A stretch of DNA of 64,000 nt from Thalassospira sp. MCCC 1A01148 (GCF_001613795.1 NZ_LPVZ01000004.1:22575-86574); one strand, 5' to 3'. Positions 9,196 through 18,528 are shown, counted from the stretch's first letter. Notes: generated by a model from the sequence alone, not told the origin. Numbers and translations are program-made.

Positions 9196-10212
9196 ATGAA
9201 CGTTAAGACAATCGCATCCGCAGCATTTGCGGCCACGATGCTGGCATCCGTTGTTGCCAAGGCCGATGTTGAATTCAAGCCGCTCGAACAGGATCCGGAA
9301 ACCATCGTTTTTGGTATCATTTCGACCGAATCTACCTCTAACCTCAAAGCTCAGTGGCAGCCGCTGATCGATGACATGGAAGAAGCACTTGGCAAAGACG
9401 TCGAGGCATTCTTTGCCCCCGATTATGCAGGCATCATCGAAGGCATGCGCTTTGGCAAGGTTCATGTTGGCTGGTTTGGGAACAAGTCGGCAATGGAAGC
9501 CGTTGACCGCGCTGGTGGTGAAGTTTTCGTTCAGACGTCGAAATCCGATGGGTCGAACGGCTACTATTCCCACATCATCACCCAGGCTGACAACGACAAG
9601 GTCAAAACCCTTGAAGACATGCTGAAATGTGACGGTTCGCTGAACTTCGGGATCGGTGATCCGAACTCGACCTCGGGCTTCCTGGTTCCGTCCTATTATG
9701 TGTTTGCGAAAAACGGCGTTGACCCGAAAGAGTGCTTCAAGACCGTTCGTAACGCCAACCACGAAACCAACCTGATGGCGACTGCCAACAAACAGGTTGA
9801 TGTTGCTGCCAACAACTCCGAGCAGCTTGGCCGTACCCAGATGAACAAGCCGGAAATCACCGACAAGGTCAAAGTCATCTGGACCTCGCCCCTGATCCCG
9901 TCTGACCCGATGGTTTACCGTAAGGACCTGTCGCGCGAAATGAAATCCGAAATCAAGGCATTCTTCCTTGGTTACGGTCGTTTCGGTGATGTTGAAAGTG
10001 CCAAGGAAGTTCTTGCCAACAACTCCGATGGCATGGGTCTTTTCATGGAAAGCTCCAACGCGCAGCTTTACCCGATCCGTCAGCTGGCCCTGTTCAAGGA
10101 CAAGCTGAAAATCCAGAACACCGAAGAGCTTTCTGCTGAAGAAAAAGCAGAACGTGTTGCCGAGATCGACAAGAAACTTGCTGAACTCGACATCCTGGTT
10201 GCCTACCAGTAA
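9196..10212 (+). CDS. phnD: Phosphonate ABC transporter substrate-binding protein
   Basis: 338-residue periplasmic binding protein. A Sec signal of about 23 residues ends ASVVAKAD. Family segments: FGIISTESTSNLKAQWQPLIDDME, YAGIIEGMRFGKVHVGWFGNKSAMEA and the phosphonate-binding GDPNSTSGFLVPSYYVF. It captures alkylphosphonates for PhnE and PhnC. A strong hairpin follows the stop, probably keeping PhnD above PhnE. Confidence 0.95.
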   Translation: MNVKTIASAAFAATMLASVVAKADVEFKPLEQDPETIVFGIISTESTSNLKAQWQPLIDDMEEALGKDVEAFFAPDYAGIIEGMRFGKVHVGWFGNKSAMEAVDRAGGEVFVQTSKSDGSNGYYSHIITQADNDKVKTLEDMLKCDGSLNFGIGDPNSTSGFLVPSYYVFAKNGVDPKECFKTVRNANHETNLMATANKQVDVAANNSEQLGRTQMNKPEITDKVKVIWTSPLIPSDPMVYRKDLSREMKSEIKAFFLGYGRFGDVESAKEVLANNSDGMGLFMESSNAQLYPIRQLALFKDKLKIQNTEELSAEEKAERVAEIDKKLAELDILVAYQ

Positions 10213-10223
10213 CCGACTTTTCG

Positions 10224-10254
10224 ACAGGGAGTGCGCCAAGGGTGCGCTCCCTGT
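10224..10254 (+). terminator. Strong hairpin between phnD and phnE (attenuator-like)
   Basis: ACAGGGAG...CTCCCTGT with an inner continuation to a 14-bp stem (two G-T pairs), a 3-nt loop AAG and a T-rich tail. It resembles an intrinsic terminator inside the operon, so readthrough would set a low phnE to phnD ratio. Confidence 0.75.
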
Positions 10255-10280
10255 TTGCTTTTAATTCCGGGATTTGAACG

Positions 10281-11093
10281 ATGAACAGCAGCATTTCTTC
10301 GACATCATCTGTCGCAACGGAGCTTCCGCCGCGTGACCTTAAACGGTCTGCATCAAGCTTCCTGCTTTGGGCGATCATCCTTGGACTTCTGGCCATGTCG
10401 TGGGAGGGGGCAGATATGCGCCCGATGGCGCTGTTTGAAAACAGCGGCAACATGGTCGACTTTGCCGAGGGCTTCTTCCCGCCCGATTTCCTGATGTGGA
10501 AGATGTATGTCGAAGAAATGTGGATCACCATCCAGATTGCGATCTGGGGCACAGCGCTTTCCATCGTTTGTTCGATCCCGTTCGGTATTCTTTCTTCTGA
10601 AAATATCGTTCCTGTCTGGGTCTATCAGCCGGTCCGTCGCCTGATGGATTCCTTCCGCGCGATCAACGAAATGGTCTTTGCCATGCTGTTCGTCGTTGCG
10701 GTCGGCCTGGGCCCATTTGCCGGTGTCCTGGCCCTTTGGATTCACACCACGGGCGTTCTGGCCAAACTGTTTTCCGAGGCTGTTGAGGCGATTGATCCCG
10801 AACCGGTCGAAGGCATTCGTGCAACGGGCGCCAATGCGCTTCAGGAAGTCATCTTTGGCGTGATCCCGCAGGTCTTGCCACTTTGGATTTCCTATTCGCT
10901 GTATCGCTTTGAATCCAATGTGCGGTCGGCGACGGTGCTGGGCATTGTTGGGGCCGGCGGCATCGGCATGGTGCTGTGGGAATATATCCGTGGCTTCTAT
11001 TACGCGGAAACAGCGGCGGTCATGATCATCATCATCATTTCGGTCAGTTTGCTGGATATGGTGTCCCAGCGTCTTCGCAAACTGGTGACTTGA
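10281..11093 (+). CDS. phnE: Phosphonate ABC transporter permease
   Basis: 270-residue inner-membrane permease with about six membrane segments. The EAA-type loop reads [25 protein letters not shown], and [18 protein letters not shown] is typical of PhnE. Only one phnE is found here, whereas some species carry two (phnE1 and phnE2). An acyltransferase gene follows after 3 nt. Confidence 0.95.
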   Translation: MNSSISSTSSVATELPPRDLKRSASSFLLWAIILGLLAMSWEGADMRPMALFENSGNMVDFAEGFFPPDFLMWKMYVEEMWITIQIAIWGTALSIVCSIPFGILSSENIVPVWVYQPVRRLMDSFRAINEMVFAMLFVVAVGLGPFAGVLALWIHTTGVLAKLFSEAVEAIDPEPVEGIRATGANALQEVIFGVIPQVLPLWISYSLYRFESNVRSATVLGIVGAGGIGMVLWEYIRGFYYAETAAVMIIIIISVSLLDMVSQRLRKLVT

Positions 11094-11096
11094 TCG

Positions 11097-11744
11097 ATGG
11101 GCTTTAAGATCACGCAGGCCAAACCGGCAATGAAGGCATTGTCGGAACGGCCCACGATTGACGATAGTGCGATTGTCGTTGATTGCGAAATGGGGATCTG
11201 GACCGAAGTCGGTGCACGAACCTCGATGCGCGAAACGAAAATGGATGATTATTCCTATGTCGTGAATGACAGCGAGATCATCTATTCCGATATCGGCAAG
11301 TTCGTAAATATCGCTGCCCATACACGCATCAACCCGGGACAACATCCGATGGACCGGGCCTCGATGCATCATTTCCAATATCGCTCCAGCGCTTATGAAC
11401 TGGGTGAAGATGATCCGGCCTTCTTTGACTGGCGTCGTGAGAAGCGCGTGCGACTTGAACACGATGTCTGGATCGGGCACGGGGCAATTGTCCAGGGTGG
11501 AGTGACCATTGGCATCGGTTCTGTCGTGGGATCGGGTGCGGTGGTGACCAAGGATGTCCCGCCCTACACGATTGTGACGGGTATTCCGGCAGCACCGCTG
11601 CGTCCGCGGTTTGAGGCCGATATTATCGAGTCATTGTTACGCATTCGCTGGTGGGACTGGTCGCACGAAATGCTGCGCGAAAGATTGCAGGATTTCCGAA
11701 CGCTTCCGGTGCGGGACTTTTGCCTGCGATACGATACGGTCTAA
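11097..11744 (+). CDS. Hexapeptide-repeat acyltransferase of the phosphonate operon
   Basis: 215 residues with a left-handed beta-helix (LbH/XAT class) and isoleucine-rich hexapeptide repeats near 120-170 ([27 protein letters not shown]), followed by the [16 protein letters not shown] tail typical of these acetyltransferases. The [11 protein letters not shown] segment near 80-90 probably carries the catalytic histidine. The same family recurs in phosphonate operons. Acetylation of aminoalkylphosphonates, the job of PhnO in E. coli, is an attractive inference but not shown. Begins 3 nt after phnE. Confidence 0.85.
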   Translation: MGFKITQAKPAMKALSERPTIDDSAIVVDCEMGIWTEVGARTSMRETKMDDYSYVVNDSEIIYSDIGKFVNIAAHTRINPGQHPMDRASMHHFQYRSSAYELGEDDPAFFDWRREKRVRLEHDVWIGHGAIVQGGVTIGIGSVVGSGAVVTKDVPPYTIVTGIPAAPLRPRFEADIIESLLRIRWWDWSHEMLRERLQDFRTLPVRDFCLRYDTV

Positions 11745-11773
11745 GGGGGCTGACTTTCCCAGTGATAAGATCG

Positions 11774-11804
11774 GCGTCGGAGGTTAATCTAATCGCTCCG
11801 GCGC
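11774..11804 (+). terminator. Weak hairpin between acyltransferase and DUF1045 genes
   Basis: GCGTCGGAG pairs with CTCCGGCGC (one G-T) around a 13-nt loop, followed by TTCTTGTTTTC. The moderate stem and long loop suggest a partial terminator at most. Confidence 0.4.
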
Positions 11805-11844
11805 TTCTTGTTTTCTCATCTGCTTTTGTTTACAGAGTTCATTC

Positions 11845-12546
11845 ATGACTGAACAATACCAACGCTATGGCATTTACTTCGCGCCAGAACCGCAAAGCGC
11901 GCTGGGGCAGTTTGGGAATGCCTGGTTGGGGCGGGATCCCGAAACCGGGAATGTTTTACATCGCCCCGAGGTCACTGGCTTATCCGAAGCTGACATCGTC
12001 GCAGCAACCACATCGCCAACCCGCTATGGGTTTCACGGAACGCTAAAACCGCCATTTTCTTTGGCTGGTGGTATGGATCTTTCTGATCTTGAATTGGCCA
12101 TCGCCGATTTGTGCGATGTAACGGCGCCGGTGGTTTGCGGTCCGTTGATGCTAAAGCCGCTTGGGCGGTTTCTGGCGCTTGTTCCAACCGAACCCGTCGC
12201 AGATTTGGCGGAGCTTGCGGCGTCGTTCGTGCGCAAACTGGATGACTTCCGGCAGCCCGAAGACGAAGCGGCGATGAACAAGCGTCGGGCGGCAGGTTTA
12301 AGTGATCGTCAGGAAGAAAATCTTGTGCGTTGGGGCTACCCCTATGTCATGGATGAATTCCGCTTCCACCTGACATTGACCAACAAGCTCGCGGATGATC
12401 AGGTCACGTTCATGAGGGATGCATTATCGGGTCAGGTCGTACCGCTTTGCGAGGCACCATTTACCGTGCGTGAGGTCTGTCTTTTTGGTGATCCGGGCGA
12501 TCAGAAGCCGTTCAGATTGCTCAAACGCTTCTCGTTGAATGGATAA
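11845..12546 (+). CDS. DUF1045 phosphonate-operon protein, 2H-phosphoesterase-like
   Basis: 233 residues. DUF1045 proteins are found in C-P lyase operons. Two histidine motifs are visible, YGFHGTLKPPF near residue 58 and FRFHLTLTNKL near 173; together they match the paired H-x-T/S-L signature of the 2H phosphoesterase superfamily (ligases and cyclic phosphodiesterases). The known C-P lyase pathway ends with PhnP opening a ribosyl 1,2-cyclic phosphate, and no phnP is present nearby. A role in that step is therefore a reasonable inference, not established. Last gene of the plus-strand phn operon. Confidence 0.85.
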   Translation: MTEQYQRYGIYFAPEPQSALGQFGNAWLGRDPETGNVLHRPEVTGLSEADIVAATTSPTRYGFHGTLKPPFSLAGGMDLSDLELAIADLCDVTAPVVCGPLMLKPLGRFLALVPTEPVADLAELAASFVRKLDDFRQPEDEAAMNKRRAAGLSDRQEENLVRWGYPYVMDEFRFHLTLTNKLADDQVTFMRDALSGQVVPLCEAPFTVREVCLFGDPGDQKPFRLLKRFSLNG

Positions 12547-12575
12547 AATGCTGCACTTTAAGGGTGCAGCATTTT
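12545..12575. terminator. Intrinsic terminator between convergent phn operons
   Basis: AAAATGCTGCAC and its reverse complement flank TTTAAGG: 12 bp with A and T tracts on either side. It overlaps the DUF1045 stop and can end both phn operons. Confidence 0.85.
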
Positions 12576-12599
12576 TGTTTGCCGGTGCCAGTGCCAGTC

Positions 12600-13205
12600 C
12601 TATGCCCGATTTGCGATGGGTTGTGGCAGTTCAAGTGCCCGAATGAAGCGCAGGATACCTGTTTCAAGGTCGGCGTCATTATCGACATGCACAACATAAT
12701 CGCCGTCTACCTGATAGGCCGATGCTCGCGCAAGGCGGCGTTCGATATCAAGGGCGTCTTCACGGCCCCGTGCTTCAAGACGTTTGCGCAGGGCCTCAGC
12801 GCTGGCGCGTATATTCACGACCCGGACATTTTTCCGACCGACAAGCTCGCAGGCATCCTCGATCACGCTGCGTGACACATTGACGATGACGGTTTTGCCC
12901 GCCTCGACTTCCTCAAGAACATGGCGCGGGATGCCATACCCCAGATCATGTGCCTTCCAGCTCAGAAGGAAGGCGCCTTGGCGCGCCATCTGCCCGAAAT
13001 CTTCGGGGCGAACGGGAATGTGGATTTCGCCAACTGTTCCGGCCGGTCGGGTGATGCAGCGTCGCGGGAAACAGAATTGCTTGTCTTGGGCAAGTCTGTC
13101 CCGGGCTGCATCAAGAAGGGTGTCCTTGCCAACGCCACTGGGGCCGACGACAAGGACCAGAAGTCCGTATCCGGTCGGGCCATTATGGTCATGGCCCCCG
13201 GTCAT
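12600..13205 (-). CDS. phnN: Ribose 1,5-bisphosphate phosphokinase
   Basis: 201-residue P-loop kinase of the guanylate-kinase-like fold; Walker A is VVGPSGVGKDTLL near the N-terminus. PhnN phosphorylates ribose 1,5-bisphosphate to PRPP, the last step of C-P lyase carbon salvage. The start ATG overlaps the phnM stop (ATGA, 4 nt). Last gene of the minus-strand phnGHIJKLMN operon. Confidence 0.93.
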   Translation of the reverse strand: MTGGHDHNGPTGYGLLVLVVGPSGVGKDTLLDAARDRLAQDKQFCFPRRCITRPAGTVGEIHIPVRPEDFGQMARQGAFLLSWKAHDLGYGIPRHVLEEVEAGKTVIVNVSRSVIEDACELVGRKNVRVVNIRASAEALRKRLEARGREDALDIERRLARASAYQVDGDYVVHVDNDADLETGILRFIRALELPQPIANRA

Positions 13206-14344
13206 GATACCCGCACACCTTCACGCCAGACACCGCGCACAATCGGATGGTGCGGGGAATGGTGTACGCGGATCAGGTCGCCGCGCTTGCCAAGTGCGAT
13301 TTCACCGCGATCATCAAGCCCGACCTGGGTCGCCGGGTTAAGCGACACGGTGCGAATGGCACGCGGCAGGTCGTAGCCTTCGAACTCGTCAAACAGCTTC
13401 ATCGCGCCGTGCAAAAGACTGTGCGGCACATAGTCGCTTGAAATGATGTCGAGGTAACCCTGCTTTGCCAGATCACCGGCAGCAACATTGCCGCTATGTG
13501 ATCCGCCGCGTACAAGGTTCGGCCCGCCCATCATGACACCAAGCCCACCTTCATGCGATGCCTTGGCAGCCTTAAGCGTGGTGGGGAATTCGGCCACTGT
13601 CATTTTATCTGCGACGGCCTCGGCCACATGGGCCTCGGTGGCGTCATCGTGGCTGGCGAGGGCCAGACCCTTGGCATGGGCCTGTTCGACCACATGACGG
13701 CGATGCTTCTCGGAATAAAGCTCGGCATCGCGACGGCGGGTGGCGATGAATTTGCGCATTTCCTCGTCGTTCAGGCCATATTTTCCCTGATAGTAGGTGT
13801 AATAAGCATCAAGACTGACGAACTGGCGCTGACCCGGTGTGTGGTCCATTACCGAAAGCATGCTGACCAGTGGCAGATCAATCAGTTGACCAAGGGCCTC
13901 GACCATGCCGGGGAAGGATGTTTCGCAACGCAGATGGAGCTTGTGATCAGCGCGCAGCAACTCATTTTCCAGCGCGTGTTCAAGTGCGGAGACCGATTCA
14001 ATCAATCGTACAATGCGTTCAGACCCTTCGTTGACATCGCCGATGGATACCGCATCAAATACGGTGGTGATCCCGGCACTGGCGACCTGATTGTCATGGG
14101 CGACAACGGCGGCTGTGGCCGGCCAGCGGGTCTTGGGTCGCGGCGTCAGATGTTTGTCGAGATTGTCGGTATGCAGCTCGACCAGGCCCGGCATCAGATA
14201 ATCGCCACCCATGTCCTCGGCACCCGGGATGTTGGACGGTCGATCAGAAACATCGCTGATCTTTCCGTCCTTGACCTGCACGGCGCCCTCAATGACTTCG
14301 TTTGCCAGAACCAGTTTGGCGTTGGTAAAAATCTGTTCAGTCAT
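13202..14344 (-). CDS. phnM: Alpha-D-ribose 1-methylphosphonate 5-triphosphate diphosphatase
   Basis: About 380 residues, amidohydrolase fold, same length as E. coli PhnM. Metal-site signature MPGLVELHTDNLDKHLTPRP near residue 55 and the TTVFDAVSIGD segment are diagnostic. It releases pyrophosphate from the triphosphate intermediate, giving the substrate of PhnJ. ATG 14344 (MTEQIFTN) is preferred over an in-frame TTG 9 nt upstream. It overlaps the end of phnL by 8 nt and phnN by 4 nt. Confidence 0.94.
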   Translation of the reverse strand: MTEQIFTNAKLVLANEVIEGAVQVKDGKISDVSDRPSNIPGAEDMGGDYLMPGLVELHTDNLDKHLTPRPKTRWPATAAVVAHDNQVASAGITTVFDAVSIGDVNEGSERIVRLIESVSALEHALENELLRADHKLHLRCETSFPGMVEALGQLIDLPLVSMLSVMDHTPGQRQFVSLDAYYTYYQGKYGLNDEEMRKFIATRRRDAELYSEKHRRHVVEQAHAKGLALASHDDATEAHVAEAVADKMTVAEFPTTLKAAKASHEGGLGVMMGGPNLVRGGSHSGNVAAGDLAKQGYLDIISSDYVPHSLLHGAMKLFDEFEGYDLPRAIRTVSLNPATQVGLDDRGEIALGKRGDLIRVHHSPHHPIVRGVWREGVRVS

Positions 14345-15041
14345 TGGCCCCAACTTTAAAGGAAGTCACATCAAACGACCCGGTGCAGACTGCATCACGG
14401 GTTTCATGGTCGTGGAAAATACCGGCAATTGCCGCACCACGGCTTTTGGCTTCTTCAATCAGCGCCAGAACTGTGGCGCGATTTTGGGCGTCAAGCGATG
14501 CGGTCGGTTCATCAAGTAGCATGATCGGATAGTCGGCAATAAAACCACGCGCAATATTTACGCGTTGCTGTTCCCCGCCCGAAAAGGTCAGCGGCGAAAG
14601 CTGCCAAAGACGTTCGGGGATGCGCAGTCGGGTCAAAAGGTCGCGTGCCTTTTCGGTTGCAGTTTCCCGATCCGTGCCAAGGGCCACCAGCGGTTCGGCA
14701 ACGATATCAAGGGTTGGCACCCGCGGGATCACGCGCAGGAACTGCGACACATAGCCAAGCGTGCGCTTGCGGATTTCCAGTACCGAATGCGGGCTGGCGG
14801 TGGTGATATCAAGCCAGTCGTCATCATGGAACACCTTGATGGACCCCTGAGAGCATGTGTAATTGGCATAAAGCATGCGCATGAAGGTACTTTTCCCCGA
14901 ACCGGATTCACCGGTCAGCGCGATGCAATCGCCAGCCGAAAGCATGAATTCAATACCTTCAAAAACCGGGATGGTCACGCTGCCCTGAGTGTGGAGGGTA
15001 AAGCTTTTGGCGACGTTTTGAGCATGAAGCATTTCAGACAT
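14337..15041 (-). CDS. phnL: C-P lyase system ATP-binding protein PhnL
   Basis: 234-residue ABC-type ATPase: Walker A ALTGESGSGKSTFMRML, signature FSGGEQQRVNIARG, Walker B IMLLDEPTASLD. PhnL binds the C-P lyase core complex in E. coli rather than a membrane transporter. The Q-loop region VSQFLRVIPRVPTLDIVAEPL is PhnL-like. Starts 14 nt after the phnK stop. Confidence 0.94.
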   Translation of the reverse strand: MSEMLHAQNVAKSFTLHTQGSVTIPVFEGIEFMLSAGDCIALTGESGSGKSTFMRMLYANYTCSQGSIKVFHDDDWLDITTASPHSVLEIRKRTLGYVSQFLRVIPRVPTLDIVAEPLVALGTDRETATEKARDLLTRLRIPERLWQLSPLTFSGGEQQRVNIARGFIADYPIMLLDEPTASLDAQNRATVLALIEEAKSRGAAIAGIFHDHETRDAVCTGSFDVTSFKVGAND

Positions 15042-15055
15042 TTTCTTCGCCCCGG

Positions 15056-15838
15056 TCAGTTTTGCAGAATGGAAGAAACAAGCAGCTGCGTATAGGGATG
15101 CTGCGGGTCGTCAAGAACCTGATCGGTCAGGCCATGTTCAATGACCTTGCCCTGTTGCATCACCATCAGCCGGTGCGAAAGAAGTCGGGCGACTGCCAAA
15201 TCGTGGGTGACGATGATCACCGCAAGATTAAGATCGTGAACCAGCCCGCGCAGCAGATCGAGCAATCTGGCCTGAACGGAAACATCAAGCCCACCCGTGG
15301 GTTCGTCCATAAAGACGAGGCGCGGGCTGGTTACGAGGTTGCGGGCAATCTGCAAACGTTGCTGCATGCCGCCCGAAAAGGTCGATGGCAGGTCATCAAG
15401 GCGCTCTGACGCGATTTCAACCTTGCCAAGCCAGCTGTTCGCATTGCTGCGGATGTTGCCGTAATGACGGTCACCAATCGCCATCAGTCGTTCGCCAATA
15501 TTGGCCCCGGCACTAACATTCATGCGCAAACCATCACGCGGGTTCTGATGCACAAAGGCCCAATCGGTGCGCATCAAAAGGCGACGCTGGGCTTCGGACA
15601 TCTGATAGACATCGCGCACGCCATCAATGCGGGTCTGGTATTCAACCTTGCCTTTGGTCGGCTCCTGCTGGGCGGAAATGCTGCGCAACAAAGTGGACTT
15701 GCCTGATCCGGATTCGCCAACAATGCCAAGCACTTCACCGGGGCGGAGTTCAAAGCTGACATCCTTGCAGCCAACCCGATCGCCATACATCATGGTCAGG
15801 TCTTCAACGCGCAGAAGCGGTTCGTTCATCTGGGTCAT
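15056..15838 (-). CDS. phnK: C-P lyase system ATP-binding protein PhnK
   Basis: 260-residue ABC ATPase: Walker A GIVGESGSGKSTLLRS, signature FSGGMQQRLQIAR, Walker B LVFMDEPTGGLDV. In E. coli PhnK docks on the PhnGHIJ core through PhnJ. Its ATG shares one base with the phnJ stop (TAATG), indicating tight coupling to its partner. Confidence 0.94.
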   Translation of the reverse strand: MTQMNEPLLRVEDLTMMYGDRVGCKDVSFELRPGEVLGIVGESGSGKSTLLRSISAQQEPTKGKVEYQTRIDGVRDVYQMSEAQRRLLMRTDWAFVHQNPRDGLRMNVSAGANIGERLMAIGDRHYGNIRSNANSWLGKVEIASERLDDLPSTFSGGMQQRLQIARNLVTSPRLVFMDEPTGGLDVSVQARLLDLLRGLVHDLNLAVIIVTHDLAVARLLSHRLMVMQQGKVIEHGLTDQVLDDPQHPYTQLLVSSILQN

Positions 15839-16764
15839 TATTCTGCTGCCTTTCCGCGATCTGCGCTACCTAGGGGTTGGTCGTGATGTTGCGGGCCGCG
15901 ATGGCCTGCTTCCTGTCGTTCCGCGCAGTAATCGGTGTCTGAGCAGACAAACATCCGGTTGCCCTGATCATCGAGGATGACTTCATCAAGGTAACTGTCG
16001 CGGGCACCGCACATGCCGCATTTGTCTTCCCAGGTCTGGACTTCGAAAGGATGGTCCTCGAAATCGAGGCTTTTGACCTTGGTGTAGGGCGGCAGGGCAT
16101 AGATGCGCTTTTCGCGACCAGCCCCGAAAAGCTGAAGGGCGGCCATATTGTTCATTTTCGGATTGTCGAACTTTGGTGTTGGCGACGGATCCATCACATA
16201 GCGATCATCGACCATCACCGGATAGGCATAGGTGGTCGCGATATGGCCATGACGTGAGATATCTTCATAAAGCTTCACATGCATCAGGCCGTATTCTTCA
16301 AGCGCATGCATCTTGCGCGTTTCGGTTTCGCGCGGCACAAGGAAGCGAAGCGGTTCCGGGATTGGCACCTGATAGACAAGAACCTGATCTTCGCGCAGTT
16401 CCTTTTCCGGAATGCGGTGGCGGGTCTGAATGATCGATGCCTCGGCGGTTTTTTCCGTGGTGGCGACCTGTGCGGTCTTGGCAAAGAACTGACGGATGGA
16501 AACCGCGTTGGTGGTGTCATCCGCCCCCTGGTCAATGACTTTCAGCGTATCATTCGGGCCGATTACGGCGGCTGTTACCTGAACGCCGCCTGTGCCCCAG
16601 CCATAAGGCATTGGCATTTCGCGCCCGGCAAACGGCACCTGATACCCCGGGATCGCAACGGCCTTAAGCAGGGCGCGCCGTATCATGCGTTTGGTCTGTT
16701 CATCAAGATAGGCAAAATTATAGTCCGGTGCCCCGTCGGCCGGATTTTTGACAGTCTGTTCCAT
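15838..16764 (-). CDS. phnJ: Alpha-D-ribose 1-methylphosphonate 5-phosphate C-P lyase
   Basis: Radical-SAM enzyme that breaks the carbon-phosphorus bond; 308 residues. The cysteine pattern C-x2-C-x21-C-x5-C is at residues 250, 253, 275 and 281. This matches E. coli PhnJ (241, 244, 266, 272) with a constant offset of 9, covering the three 4Fe-4S ligands and the thiyl-radical cysteine. ATG 16764 (MEQTVKNP), 4 nt after phnI, is chosen; the open frame runs further upstream but only inside phnI. The His-rich C-terminal tail after residue 288 is variable. Confidence 0.96.
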   Translation of the reverse strand: MEQTVKNPADGAPDYNFAYLDEQTKRMIRRALLKAVAIPGYQVPFAGREMPMPYGWGTGGVQVTAAVIGPNDTLKVIDQGADDTTNAVSIRQFFAKTAQVATTEKTAEASIIQTRHRIPEKELREDQVLVYQVPIPEPLRFLVPRETETRKMHALEEYGLMHVKLYEDISRHGHIATTYAYPVMVDDRYVMDPSPTPKFDNPKMNNMAALQLFGAGREKRIYALPPYTKVKSLDFEDHPFEVQTWEDKCGMCGARDSYLDEVILDDQGNRMFVCSDTDYCAERQEAGHRGPQHHDQPLGSADRGKAAE

Positions 16765-16768
16765 GGGG

Positions 16769-17902
16769 TTACTCCGCGGCCTCGGGTTGGGATGTGCCAT
16801 TTTCGGCGTCGGACTTTGCCAGACGTTCCTCGACCTCGGCGCGCATGCGGCGCACCAGCTCAAGTTCGCCCTGGAAATCGACATAGTGTGGCAGCTTGAT
16901 ATGTTCGACAAAGCCGGTGGACTGGACATTGTCGCTATGTTCCATCACGAACTCGCTGTCCTGTGCCGGGCCCATGATCTGTTCGCCCATTTCATTGGCG
17001 CGCATGGCACGATCCACCAGGGCCATCGAAATGGCCTTGCGTTCGTTCTGACCAAACACAAGACCATAGCCACGGGTGAATTGCGGCAGCTTGGTTTTTG
17101 ATCCCTTGAACTTGTTGACCGTCTCGCACTCTGTCAGTTCGATGTCACCGATATCAATTGCAAAGCCGAGTTCCTCGGGCTCGATCTCGACCGAAACGGT
17201 GCCATAGCGGATTTCACCGACAAAGGCGTGACTGTTGGCGTAACCGCGCTGGGTGGAATAGCCGAGTGCGAGAACAAATCCTTCATCGCCGCGCGACAGG
17301 TTCTGCAAACGCAGATCACGACCAGCCGGGAATTTAACCGGCTCGCGGGTCAGGTCGGCGACCGGGGCGTTTTCATCAACCGGAACCGGTTCATCCTGAA
17401 TAAGACCTTCATAGTTCAGGATGTCATCGAGAACGCGAGGCATATTTTCATCGACCGGCTGTGCACCACTTGGTGCCTCGGTCGGTGCTTCACCATTGGC
17501 CATCAGGGTGAAATCCAGCAGACGGTGCGTGTAATCAAAGGTCGGGCCCAGGATCTGTCCGCCGGGCAAGTCCTTGAAGGTTGCCGAAATGCGACGTGAA
17601 ACATCCATCTCGGCGGTTTTGATCGGTTTGGAAAAGGCAAAACGCGGCAGCGTCGTGCGATAGGCCCGCATCAAAAAGATCGCCTCGATCAGGTCGCCAC
17701 GGGCCTGCTTGATGGCAAGGGCGGCCAGATCGCGATCATAAAGCGATCCTTCGGCCATGACGCGGGTGACGGACAGCGACAGTTGCTGTTCGATCTGATC
17801 AGTTTCGATTTCGGCAATATCCGTATCGCCCCGGCGCTGCTCGGCCAGAAGCTTGTGCGCATTGTTGATGGCGCGTTCGCCACCTTTTACTGCAACATAC
17901 AT
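16769..17902 (-). CDS. phnI: C-P lyase core subunit PhnI
   Basis: 377 residues against about 354 in E. coli. PhnI is the nucleosidase-like subunit that, with PhnG, PhnH and PhnL, joins phosphonate to the ribose of ATP. Recognisable segments: MYVAVKGGERAINNAHKLL at the N-terminus and SHAFVGEIRYG. Start is 2 nt after the phnH stop. Confidence 0.94.
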   Translation of the reverse strand: MYVAVKGGERAINNAHKLLAEQRRGDTDIAEIETDQIEQQLSLSVTRVMAEGSLYDRDLAALAIKQARGDLIEAIFLMRAYRTTLPRFAFSKPIKTAEMDVSRRISATFKDLPGGQILGPTFDYTHRLLDFTLMANGEAPTEAPSGAQPVDENMPRVLDDILNYEGLIQDEPVPVDENAPVADLTREPVKFPAGRDLRLQNLSRGDEGFVLALGYSTQRGYANSHAFVGEIRYGTVSVEIEPEELGFAIDIGDIELTECETVNKFKGSKTKLPQFTRGYGLVFGQNERKAISMALVDRAMRANEMGEQIMGPAQDSEFVMEHSDNVQSTGFVEHIKLPHYVDFQGELELVRRMRAEVEERLAKSDAENGTSQPEAAE

Positions 17903-17904
17903 GA

Positions 17905-18528
17905 TTAGTTGACCTCGATCCGGGTGGTGCGCGACAGGGCGGCGATCTGGGTTTCGCTTGCGAAAATCACATCAACGCCGCACGGAAACAGGTGATGGTT
18001 CTCTGCCCGCCATGCGTGAAAGCTTTCGGGAAGCCCCTTGACCGCAAGGCTGTGCGTATCCTTGATGCCCGGACCCTTAAGGGTCATGGACGGTTGATCG
18101 GAAATCTCATCGACCATCAGGATCAGGGTTGCCGATTGATCCGGATATTCCGCATTTCCAATGGCAAGGTCTGTGACGAAGGACAGATCATCGGAAATGC
18201 GCGCAATTGCAAAGTCAGCCTGTTTGACATCCGTGCTGATCGGGCAGCCGCAATGGAATTTCAAATGATCGCCGGCGGCCTTGGTCACGCAACTTGGCGA
18301 TAGCCAGATGGTCGTATCCATATCGGCCATGGCAAGAAGCGTTGCAGTGGCGGCTTTGTTCAGGCCATCGGGGGCGGATACGGCGACCGGCAAATCATAA
18401 ATGCGACCCGGACGCGACATGGCATCAAGCAGGGCGCGAAAAACAGCGTTTGAATCAAAGGCCGTATGATCAAAACCGGGCAGCAAGTCACTTGTCTGGG
18501 CGCTGGTTGATTGGGGTTGGGGCGTCAT
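17905..18528 (-). CDS. phnH: C-P lyase core subunit PhnH
   Basis: 207 residues; E. coli PhnH is 194. Segments FRALLDAMSRPGRIYDLP near residue 30 and RGPGIK-like LKGPGIKDTHSL near 150 are typical. PhnH is part of the PhnGHIJ complex and has a PLP-transferase-like fold without PLP. Its ATG overlaps the phnG stop (ATGA). Confidence 0.94.
   Translation of the reverse strand: MTPQPQSTSAQTSDLLPGFDHTAFDSNAVFRALLDAMSRPGRIYDLPVAVSAPDGLNKAATATLLAMADMDTTIWLSPSCVTKAAGDHLKFHCGCPISTDVKQADFAIARISDDLSFVTDLAIGNAEYPDQSATLILMVDEISDQPSMTLKGPGIKDTHSLAVKGLPESFHAWRAENHHLFPCGVDVIFASETQIAALSRTTRIEVN

Noticed and set aside
8893..10239. 448-codon open frame on the minus strand opposite phnD
   Set aside because: Antisense to phnC/phnD; composition is the mirror of real codons and the product matches nothing recognisable.
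10353..11480. 375-codon minus-strand frame opposite phnE and the acyltransferase gene
   Set aside because: Crosses two genes in antisense, His/Asp-rich shadow protein with no start signal.
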